Both the position numbers and the translations under genes were made by a program. The notes under the pieces are model-generated. The model was not told the DNA's origin. It ran no database searches and saw nothing but the letters and a program-made list of their open reading frames with translations. This document shows positions 55,720-62,399 of a DNA stretch of 62,399 bases, in pieces (position 1 is the first letter of the stretch; every line of letters starts with the position of its first letter). Location of the stretch: positions 1 to 62,399 of the forward strand of contig NZ_JAHDSZ010000011.1 of NCBI RefSeq assembly GCF_018531145.1. The letters are read 5' to 3'. The stretch is from Canibacter zhuwentaonis. GTDB taxonomy: Bacteria > Actinomycetota > Actinomycetes > Actinomycetales > Microbacteriaceae.

Positions 55720-56802
55720 GTGCAACCACAATTCGATATTCAGCTAAGCGATAGTGTTACTGCTCAGCGGCGTGAAAAAGCGCTTCAGAACCCCGGTTTT
55801 GGAGTACACTTCACAGACCACATGGCGGTTGTTGAGTGGGATTCTGAGCAGGGATGGCACAATGCGGCGGTGACGCCGTATGCGCCTTTGCAGATGGATC
55901 CGGCAGCTGCGGTTTTGCACTACGCGCAGGAGATTTTTGAGGGCATGAAAGCGTATCGCCAGCCAGACGGTGGTATCGCGCTGTTTCGCCCAGGTAAGAA
56001 CGCGGTGCGGTTTAACCGCAGCGCGAAAAGGCTAGCGCTGCCGGAGATTCCAGAAGAGCTGTTTTTAGAGGCGTGTCGTCAACTTGTTAGGGCCGATGAG
56101 GCGTGGGTGCCAGAAACCGCTTACCACTCGCTGTATTTGCGCCCCTTTATGATTGCTGACGAGGTTTTCCTTGGCGTGCGCGCCGCGCAGCGGGCACGTT
56201 TTATTGTGATTGCCTGCCCCGCAGGAGATTATTTTCCTGGCGGTGTAAAGCCGTTGGATTTGTGGCTGTCAACCAAGATGACGCGCGCAGCAGCAGGCGG
56301 CACTGGCTTTGCCAAGTGCGGCGGCAACTACGCTGGTTCGCTTGCCGCAACGGCCGAGGCGTATGAGAACGGGTGTCAGCAGGTGCTCTTCACCGACGCT
56401 TACGACCGTGATTCAATAGATGAACTCGGCGGTATGAACCTGTTCTTAGTAACCGACGATAATAAACTTATCACCCCCGAGGTGAACGGTAATATTCTCG
56501 AGGGCGTGACCCGCGACAGCATTATTCAGCTGGCTAAAAATCTAGGTTACGAGGTTGCAGAGCGTCGGGTGACCATTAGCGAGTGGCGCGAGGGCGCAGC
56601 AACCGGCGCAATTCGCGAGGCCTTCGCGTGCGGCACCGCGGCGGTTGTAGCCCCAATTGGGCGTTTGCTTGTGAAAGATGCGCCCGAAATCAAGCTACCA
56701 GAGCCAACCGGCACAATCACAATGCAGTTGCGAGAAGAGCTAATGGGTATTCAGCACGGCACAATAAGTGACACGAACGGATGGCTGGAGCGGATCAGCT
56801 AG
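55720..56802 (+). CDS. ilvE: Branched-chain amino acid aminotransferase
   Basis: This 360-residue fold-type IV PLP enzyme makes or degrades Leu, Ile and Val. It has YAQEIFEGMKAYR near residue 68, the PLP Lys in GGTGFAKCGGNYAGS near 203, and EAFACGTAAVVAPIG near 305. The start is GTG with GAGAGGA eleven bases before it; a nearer ATG is out of frame. It stands alone, followed by a terminator. Confidence 0.95.
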   Translation: MQPQFDIQLSDSVTAQRREKALQNPGFGVHFTDHMAVVEWDSEQGWHNAAVTPYAPLQMDPAAAVLHYAQEIFEGMKAYRQPDGGIALFRPGKNAVRFNRSAKRLALPEIPEELFLEACRQLVRADEAWVPETAYHSLYLRPFMIADEVFLGVRAAQRARFIVIACPAGDYFPGGVKPLDLWLSTKMTRAAAGGTGFAKCGGNYAGSLAATAEAYENGCQQVLFTDAYDRDSIDELGGMNLFLVTDDNKLITPEVNGNILEGVTRDSIIQLAKNLGYEVAERRVTISEWREGAATGAIREAFACGTAAVVAPIGRLLVKDAPEIKLPEPTGTITMQLREELMGIQHGTISDTNGWLERIS

Positions 56803-56820
56803 CTACCGGCTATATTGTGC

Positions 56821-56848
56821 GAGCGTGACAGCTTGGCACGCTTCTTTT
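56821..56848 (+). terminator. Terminator after ilvE
   Basis: GAGCGTG-N9-CACGCTT, then CTTTT, 18 bases beyond the ilvE stop. Confidence 0.7.
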
Positions 56849-56866
56849 AACGCTGAAACAGGGGTT

Positions 56867-57052
56867 ATGGATTATCAGAAAAGCTCAATAAACAGCTCGC
56901 GTGGTGACCACACGGCGCAGGGTCACGTTGGCACAAGCTCAATTAAGCAGGCTGGGCAGGTTTCGCGGCTCGGTTCGGTGCGCCGCACCGGCAAAAAGCG
57001 TCAGTGGCAGCTCAGGCGGCTGTTGCTGTTTAGGGTGCGTGTGGAGTGTTAG
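56867..57052 (+). CDS. Small basic protein frame before the LysR gene
   Basis: ATG with AGGGG upstream gives 61 residues, MDYQKSSINSSRGD to an Arg/Leu-rich end LRRLLLFRVRVEC. Its TAG overlaps the LysR-type gene start (GTGTTAG). No family is recognised; composition is unlike neighbours. It could be a real coupled small protein or chance. Confidence 0.3.
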   Translation: MDYQKSSINSSRGDHTAQGHVGTSSIKQAGQVSRLGSVRRTGKKRQWQLRRLLLFRVRVEC

Positions 57053-57999
57053 ATTTGCACGATGTTTCACAGAGCATCGACGCAACTGATTTGCGGATTT
57101 TGCAGGCCCTGGCGCAGTCGGGAAGTTTGACCGGTGTGAGCGAGGCGCTGCACATTAGCCAACCGGCAATTACCCAGCGCATTAAAAGGCTTGAAACTAA
57201 GCTCGGAGTGCCTTTAACAGAGCGTTTTGGGCGTAAAATACGGCTTGCGCCAGCGGGGCAGATTCTGGCTTCTCACGGAGCGAAAATAGTGGCAGAGCTG
57301 GAGGTTGCGCTTGATAAAATATCCGCGCTCTGCGACACTCGCGGAGGGGAGTTTCGGCTCGTGGGTTTTCCATCCGCTTCCGCCACTATCGTGCCCGAAA
57401 TGATGCGTGCGATGCGCGAAATAGCGCCGGTTGTGACCTTCAAATATCGTGAAGCGGAGCCTCCCGAGGCGCTGGAGCTGTTGTCGCAAGGCGAGGTTGA
57501 TTGCGCGATTATTTTTGACTATCAGAGCACAACTAAACTGCCTTCTAATGTGATTTATGAGCAGCTCTGGTACGAGGAGCTAAATATGGTTGCGGTGAGT
57601 TCTGATCCGCGGATCAAACCGGGCAGGCGCATTAGAATTTCAGATTTTCAACAGGATCACTGGATAGCTGGCTGCCCGAAGTGTCGCGGGCATTTGCTGA
57701 CTGCGGCGGCGGAGCAGGGCTTTGCGCCGGATATTGTGCAGGAAACCGATAATATCCCGGCGATGATTGCGATGGTTGCCGCGGGCGGCGCGGTTGCGAT
57801 GGTTCCCGAGCTGGCGCTGTCTGGAATGCGGATGCTACCGGAGGGTGTGCATACAGCGCGCATGATTCCGGCGCGGCAGCGCTCTGTGGGGATCGCGTTT
57901 TTGGGCACAACACAGCCCAGCCCGGCGGTTAAACTGGCGTACGCGCTCAGCTCGCGAGTTGACTACCGGCGCTGGAATCTACAGCTCTTAAACGACTAA
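57046..57999 (+). CDS. LysR-family transcriptional regulator
   Basis: This 317-residue protein has an N-terminal helix-turn-helix SGSLTGVSEALHISQPAITQRIKRLETKLG (residues 24-53, in parts) and a periplasmic-binding-like effector domain (95-300). CPKCRGH near residue 208 is an unusual cysteine pair in that domain and might sense redox or metal. It starts at GTG; a TTG nine bases later is possible. It is 18 bases upstream of gltX. The regulated gene is unknown. Confidence 0.88.
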   Translation: MLDLHDVSQSIDATDLRILQALAQSGSLTGVSEALHISQPAITQRIKRLETKLGVPLTERFGRKIRLAPAGQILASHGAKIVAELEVALDKISALCDTRGGEFRLVGFPSASATIVPEMMRAMREIAPVVTFKYREAEPPEALELLSQGEVDCAIIFDYQSTTKLPSNVIYEQLWYEELNMVAVSSDPRIKPGRRIRISDFQQDHWIAGCPKCRGHLLTAAAEQGFAPDIVQETDNIPAMIAMVAAGGAVAMVPELALSGMRMLPEGVHTARMIPARQRSVGIAFLGTTQPSPAVKLAYALSSRVDYRRWNLQLLND

Positions 58000-58017
58000 T
58001 ATTATGATTGTTAAGAT

Positions 58018-59538
58018 ATGACTACATCTGTTAAACCAAGTTTTGCAACCGCCACTGGCGATCGGGTGCGGGTGCGTTTTTGCCCGTCACCAACTGGAAC
58101 TCCGCACGTGGGGTTGGTGCGCACCGCCCTGTTTAACTGGGCTTGGGCGCGGCACACCGGCGGCAAGTTTATTTTTAGAATAGAAGACACTGACGCGCAG
58201 CGCGACAGCGAGGAAAGTTACGCGCAGATTTTAGACTCGCTGCGCTGGCTTGGTTTAGAGTGGGATGAGGGCATCGATGTAGGCGGTCCGCACGAGCCCT
58301 ACCGCCAGTCACAGCGGGGCGACATATACTCTGATGCGATTGAGCGCTTAAAAGACGCGGGATACCTCTATGAGAGTTTTTCTACTAGCGAAGAGATAGA
58401 GGCGCGTAATATTGCAAACGGGCGTCCAAAACAGCTCGGCTACGATAATTATGACCGCGATTTAACACTTGCACAGCGTGAGCAGTTCAGGGCAGAGGGG
58501 CGGCAGCCCGCGCTGCGTTTCCGCGTGCCGGATGTTGATCTGTCGTTCACCGATTTGGTGCGCGGTAAAATTAGCTTCCCCGCCGGGTCGACCATTGATT
58601 TTGTTGTTGTGCGCCCAAACGGCGCACCGCTTTACACGCTGGTAAACCCCGTTGATGATGCGCTAATGGGGATAACTCACGTGCTGCGCGGCGAAGACCT
58701 GTTGTCTTCAACCCCGCGCCAGATCGCGCTGTATCACGCGCTTATTGAGATCGGGCTGTGCCGCGAGATGCCACAGTTCGGGCATTTGCCGTACGTGATG
58801 GGCGAGGGCAATAAAAAGCTGTCTAAGCGCGATCCGGAATCAAACCTGCTGCACCACAAAAATCGCGGTTTTACACCCGAGGGGCTGCTCAACTACCTGT
58901 CACTGTTGGGTTGGTCGCTCGCGCCCGATCGCGATATTTTTACAATCGACGAGATGGTCGCGAGTTTCGATATTAACAACGTTAACCCTAATCCGGCGCG
59001 CTTCGATCAGAAGAAGGCGGATGCGATCAACGCCAGTCACATTAGATTGTTTACCCCCGAGGTGTTTGCCGAGCGGGTGCTGCCGTATCTAGTTTCTGGC
59101 GGGGTGCTACCTGCCGAGCCCACTGCCGCGCAGCTTACAACTTTGCACGCAGCGTTGCCGCTTGTGCAAACTCGCATTGTTGTGCTGCAGGAGGCGGCGG
59201 ATATGCTTGCCTTCCTGTTTGTATCCGGCGGCGCTATTGAATATCAGGCAGACGCCTTAAAGACTCTAGCGGATAATGCTGCCGTGGCGTTGCAACTGAG
59301 CGCGGATGCGCTCGCAGAGGTCGCAGACGAGACCTGGCAGCATCCCCACCTGCAAGAAATACTGCAGCAGGTTCTGGTTGAAGAGCTCGGCTTAAAACCG
59401 AGGCTTGCTTTTGCTCCGCTGCGGGTTGCTGTCTCGGGGCGCAGAGTATCGCCGCCGCTGTTTGAGTCGCTTGAGCTGCTCGGCAAGGCCGAATCTCTGG
59501 CGCGGCTTGCTCGATTGCGGCAGTTTTTAACACAGTAA
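58018..59538 (+). CDS. gltX: Glutamyl-tRNA synthetase
   Basis: This 506-residue class I enzyme has [20 protein letters not shown] (HIGH-like HVGL at about 29), [15 protein letters not shown], and KMSKS-like [11 protein letters not shown] near residue 265. It charges tRNA-Glu; whether it also charges tRNA-Gln depends on gatCAB, not seen here. Length is normal. Confidence 0.97.
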   Translation: MTTSVKPSFATATGDRVRVRFCPSPTGTPHVGLVRTALFNWAWARHTGGKFIFRIEDTDAQRDSEESYAQILDSLRWLGLEWDEGIDVGGPHEPYRQSQRGDIYSDAIERLKDAGYLYESFSTSEEIEARNIANGRPKQLGYDNYDRDLTLAQREQFRAEGRQPALRFRVPDVDLSFTDLVRGKISFPAGSTIDFVVVRPNGAPLYTLVNPVDDALMGITHVLRGEDLLSSTPRQIALYHALIEIGLCREMPQFGHLPYVMGEGNKKLSKRDPESNLLHHKNRGFTPEGLLNYLSLLGWSLAPDRDIFTIDEMVASFDINNVNPNPARFDQKKADAINASHIRLFTPEVFAERVLPYLVSGGVLPAEPTAAQLTTLHAALPLVQTRIVVLQEAADMLAFLFVSGGAIEYQADALKTLADNAAVALQLSADALAEVADETWQHPHLQEILQQVLVEELGLKPRLAFAPLRVAVSGRRVSPPLFESLELLGKAESLARLARLRQFLTQ

Positions 59539-59550
59539 TAGGATTGCGCG

Positions 59551-60708
59551 ATGCATTCTGCCGCAGGTTTTTCAAGCTCCCATAAGGTGTACGATGTCGC
59601 CGTAATAGGTGCTGGACCTGCTGGTCTTGCGGCGGCGCTGAATCTTGTGCGCGCTCGCTGGCGGGTGTTGCTGCTCGATAGCAACCGCCCACGGCATGCG
59701 GCGACGCTGAAAACCCACGGTTTTATAACCCGGGACGGTATTTCGCCCCTGGAATTGCGCAAGCTGGCGCGTGCGGATTTCGAGAGCTACGAGCACGCCA
59801 CTTTCGCACAGGCGCTGGTAACACGGGTTAATTTCTTACAAGATCCAGGCGGTTTTGCGGCGGATCTGGTCTGCGCTGTTTCTGGGGCGGATCTTCCTCG
59901 TGATCCTTTGGCGTCAGGTTCTGCCATCGATTCTTCGGTTGGGGGTTCTTCCGTTGATCCTTTTGAGGAAGATACTATTGCTCGCGGCGTTTTTAAGGAA
60001 AATTCTGCCGCTCAAGAGCCTATCGGGTTTGAGATTACTGCGACCAGTGTGCGCGGCGGTGGCATTACCGCCCTGGCGCGACGCGTTGTGCTCGCAACCG
60101 GGATTCGCGAGATGCTGCCGGATATCGAAAATATCCGAGCGTTTTACGGCACTGCTTTACACAGCTGCTTTGAGTGCGACAGCTACGAGAAAGCAGACCG
60201 TAACCTAACTGTTATTGGCTCTGATAACTACGCGCTGCGAGCTGCATCTCAGCTGGTGAGATTCGCTAAGCGTGTCACGCTGATGCCTGCCGCGCCGTTA
60301 ACAGAGGCTGCGGCAAACAACATTCAACAGCTCGCACAGCAGCGCGGGTTTGATTATAAAACAGCGCCCGCTGTCGCGCTGCGCGGAAAAGGCACGGGGC
60401 TTGTTGCCGTTGAGCTTGCCTCTGGCGAAGAAGTACCGACCACAGCAGGTTTTGTGAGTCCGCGGTATGATGTTAAGCCGCAGTTTGATTTTTCGGGTCT
60501 GCGCCGTTTTGGCGCTGGCTACGGTGTGCAGGGCGGATCATTTACGAGCATTCCAGGGGTTTTTGCCGTGGGCGAGGTTGCATCCGGCACACCTTCGCAG
60601 CTGCTGGTTGCGGCAGGGCACGCCACCGCTGCAGTTCCTACAATTTCAGATTCTCTCTTAAACTGTAAATGCGACTTTGTAGCAGAGCCAAGTCATTTAG
60701 CGGTTTAA
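59551..60708 (+). CDS. Thioredoxin-reductase-like FAD/NAD(P)H oxidoreductase with an insertion
   Basis: This 385-residue flavoprotein has FAD-binding VAVIGAGPAGLAAALNL near 17, the second nucleotide fold LTVIGSDNYALRAA near 226, a redox CFEC pair in HSCFECDSYE near 208 and the C-terminal flavin motif GVFAVGEVASG. A Ser/Asp/Gly-rich stretch (about 112-160, SGADLPRDPLASGS and SSVGGSSVDPFEED) interrupts the FAD domain and is absent from usual family members of about 310-330 residues. Substrate unknown. It ends tail to tail with tgt, sharing four bases. Confidence 0.82.
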   Translation: MHSAAGFSSSHKVYDVAVIGAGPAGLAAALNLVRARWRVLLLDSNRPRHAATLKTHGFITRDGISPLELRKLARADFESYEHATFAQALVTRVNFLQDPGGFAADLVCAVSGADLPRDPLASGSAIDSSVGGSSVDPFEEDTIARGVFKENSAAQEPIGFEITATSVRGGGITALARRVVLATGIREMLPDIENIRAFYGTALHSCFECDSYEKADRNLTVIGSDNYALRAASQLVRFAKRVTLMPAAPLTEAAANNIQQLAQQRGFDYKTAPAVALRGKGTGLVAVELASGEEVPTTAGFVSPRYDVKPQFDFSGLRRFGAGYGVQGGSFTSIPGVFAVGEVASGTPSQLLVAAGHATAAVPTISDSLLNCKCDFVAEPSHLAV

Positions 60709-62042
60709 AGTCCGAGTTTGTTTAACACGTTTACGGCATACTCTGCACCGTAATAGCGGTGCAGAGTTTCGCGTGCCAGCTCGTCAAAATCATCCGCAAT
60801 AATTGACGCGCGAATCTCATCCACTAACCGCACTATAAAGCGCTCATTGTGAATAGTTGCCAGAGTGGAGGCGAGCATCTCCTTGGCTTTGAAAAGATGG
60901 TGCAGATAGGCTGCGTCATAGTTGTCGCAGGTGAAGCAGTCACACCCCGATTCCAGCGGCTCAAACCTGGTTTTGTGGATCAAATTTTTCGCGTTGATTC
61001 GCCCGTTGCGACTGTACATAGTGCCACCCCGAGCCTGCCGCGACGGCGCCACACAGTCAAAAGTGTCAGCCCCCGCGGCAACGCCCAGAAACAGGTCGTC
61101 AGGTTCTGAAATGCCCAGCAGGTGGCGGGGCTTATTTGCGGGGAGCTCGTCGGTGATCCAGCCGACTATTTCGCCTAGTTTTTGCTTCTCGATAGCGCCA
61201 CCCAGCCCAAACCCGTCAAACTGCTGCTCGGGGTGCTTATCCCCGATCATCGCGGCAAGCTCGGCGGCCGCCCCGCGCCTGAGATCTTCGTACTGCGCAC
61301 CCTGCACCACCCCAAACAGAGCTTGATAGGGGCGGTGTGGGCGATCCGCTGTTAGCTGCGCATGGGCATCAAGGCAGCGGCGCGCCCACCTGGCGGTGCG
61401 CACAACAGATTCTTCCTGGTAGCTGCGGGTGTTCATCAGGGTTGTGAGCTCGTCGAAGGCGAAAATTATATCCGCGCCTATTTCGTGCTGCACCCGCATT
61501 GAAACCTCGGGTGTGAAACGGTGCGTGTCACCGTTTAGGAATGATTTGAAGGTGACCCCGTCTTCATCGACCTGCGCGAGCCGCTCTTTTTTCTTCGCGA
61601 TAACCTCTGCGGCGTCGTGTCTGGCCGCTTCCATCGAGAGCGTTTTTTTGTTGCCAACCCCGAGCGACATCACCTGAAACCCGCCAGAATCGGTGAATGT
61701 TGGCCCGTGCCAGTTCATAAAGCTGCTCAGCCCGCCGGCGGCATCGAGAATCTCGCTGCCCGGCTGTAAAAACAGGTGGTATGCGTTGGCGAGCACTGCT
61801 TGCCCGCCCAGCTCGCGCACCGTTTGTGGCAGCAGCCCCTTGACCGTCGCTTTTGTGCCCACTGGAATGAACGCCGGTGTTTGAATATCTCCGTGCGGGG
61901 TGCGGATCGTGCCCGCCCGCCCGAGTTTGCGCCCCGTTTTGATGCCCACTATTGCGCCCCGGTTTTGTTCGCGGGCGATTGTGAAACGAAAATCTGCGGG
62001 GCTTGGCCGCTCTTGCTGCGCGTGCGCTGGTGTTTTGTTCAT
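60705..62042 (-). CDS. tgt: Queuine/preQ1 tRNA-guanine transglycosylase
   Basis: This 445-residue enzyme swaps guanine-34 for preQ1 in Asp, Asn, His and Tyr tRNAs. It has FTDSGGFQVMSLG with the active-site Asp, GVVQGAQYEDLR, the nucleophile region DTFDCVAPSRQARGG and the zinc site CDCFTC...H near 370. Length includes an N-terminal extension of about 30 residues. The start is the only ATG before the family core, and the upstream DNA is G/T-rich. Confidence 0.95.
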   Translation of the reverse strand: MNKTPAHAQQERPSPADFRFTIAREQNRGAIVGIKTGRKLGRAGTIRTPHGDIQTPAFIPVGTKATVKGLLPQTVRELGGQAVLANAYHLFLQPGSEILDAAGGLSSFMNWHGPTFTDSGGFQVMSLGVGNKKTLSMEAARHDAAEVIAKKKERLAQVDEDGVTFKSFLNGDTHRFTPEVSMRVQHEIGADIIFAFDELTTLMNTRSYQEESVVRTARWARRCLDAHAQLTADRPHRPYQALFGVVQGAQYEDLRRGAAAELAAMIGDKHPEQQFDGFGLGGAIEKQKLGEIVGWITDELPANKPRHLLGISEPDDLFLGVAAGADTFDCVAPSRQARGGTMYSRNGRINAKNLIHKTRFEPLESGCDCFTCDNYDAAYLHHLFKAKEMLASTLATIHNERFIVRLVDEIRASIIADDFDELARETLHRYYGAEYAVNVLNKLGL

Positions 62043-62399
62043 ACTATACTATTCAACCAGGTTTTAATGGTTGGTGTTGGGTGTTTGCCTGTGCTTATGC
62101 TTGTACCTGCTATTTAGACTGTACGTTGTATGGTCGGGGTTTGGTGTTTTTTGTGTGCGATGTAATTTGTGCCCAGTGTAGTTTGTGGGGTGGTGTGTTC
62201 GTTTTGTTTGGTGTGTAGTTGTTGTCGGGTGATTAGTGTGTGTAGTTTTGTGATTTAGCAGTTGTCCTTGTTTTTTTGGGTGACGCGCCCGGGTTTGTGA
62301 TTGGGTTTTGTGTTTTGTTTGGGGTGTGTGTATAGTTGTTGTTTGTTGGCGGGGTGGTTTAACCGGTTGAGGGGCAGTTTTGCTTGGTTTCTGGTTGGT
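62043..62399. other. G/T-rich stretch without a gene
   Basis: The plus strand is overwhelmingly G and T up to the window edge, with many G runs. A minus-strand frame stays open only because A/C-rich DNA lacks stop codons; its product would be a Thr/His/Lys/Gln string. It resembles the leader at 963-1034 and may precede another surface-protein gene just outside. Confidence 0.45.

Noticed and set aside
59855-60208. Second plus-strand frame inside the flavoprotein gene
   Set aside because: A Leu/Arg-rich shadow of the low-complexity insertion. The flavoprotein frame carries all conserved motifs.
62070-62399. Open minus-strand frame at the right edge
   Set aside because: Its product would be a Thr/His/Lys/Gln/Pro string. 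A/C-rich DNA rarely forms stop codons, and the same occurs opposite the G/T-rich leader near 900-1100.

Overview
The window looks like chromosome from an actinobacterium of the Microbacteriaceae type, possibly host-associated. The evidence is a WhiB protein, the MtrA-MtrB-LpqB block, a DUF5719 protein, a DUF3027 protein, a Zur with actinobacterial features, galactofuran genes (UDP-galactopyranose mutase and a GlfT2-like transferase), and a bacterial XPB helicase next to its helicase-associated partner. Base composition is moderate for the phylum. The SpaA-type pilin and LPxTG-like adhesin suggest attachment to a host or to other cells. Species cannot be named from the sequence.

Layout. Positions 1-3254 hold two secreted surface proteins: a SpaA-type pilin that lost its cell-wall anchor, and a long two-module adhesin with an LPLTGG motif whose reading frame runs through its own terminator. 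A Fic AMP-transferase gene (3180-4265) is split by one in-frame TAA and lies downstream of three evenly phased palindromes. Positions 4540-9468 form a zinc block: zinc-independent S14, L33 and L28, a Zur regulator, and a ZnuABC-type transporter with two permeases. Next come a methylmalonate-semialdehyde dehydrogenase with its FadR-type regulator (9559-11892), galactofuran synthesis and polymer genes (12009-16727) and a lone CcsB (16741-17631).

Positions 17898-25263 are the accessory part. An intact ABC pair of the lactococcin-972 type has no visible bacteriocin precursor. Facing it is a decaying cassette of small peptides, small membrane proteins, an ABC ATPase, a 472-residue permease and an M50-like membrane peptidase. 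Two cassette genes carry in-frame stops and one carries frameshifts. The layout recalls peptide processing and export loci such as B. subtilis yydHIJ, but the family is not one I can name.

From 25264 onward most genes are core: tRNA-Thr, a DsbA-like protein, SecA, ComF, LpqB-MtrB-MtrA, DUF5719, a large membrane glycosyltransferase, WhiB, ManC, succinate dehydrogenase CDAB, a YihY protein, a phosphohexomutase, purine nucleoside phosphorylase, DUF3027 and cold-shock proteins, the XPB pair, a second two-component system, IlvE, a LysR regulator, GltX, a thioredoxin-reductase-like flavoprotein and Tgt. The window ends in a G/T-rich non-coding stretch like the leader of the left-end adhesin, so another surface-protein gene may start just beyond it.

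Links between genes (inference): ManC supplies GDP-mannose and Glf supplies UDP-galactofuranose to the envelope glycosyltransferases. The anchored DsbA-like oxidase could form the paired cysteines of the adhesin. MtrAB-LpqB would monitor the envelope. Zur would control the zinc importer and perhaps the cysteine-free ribosomal proteins.
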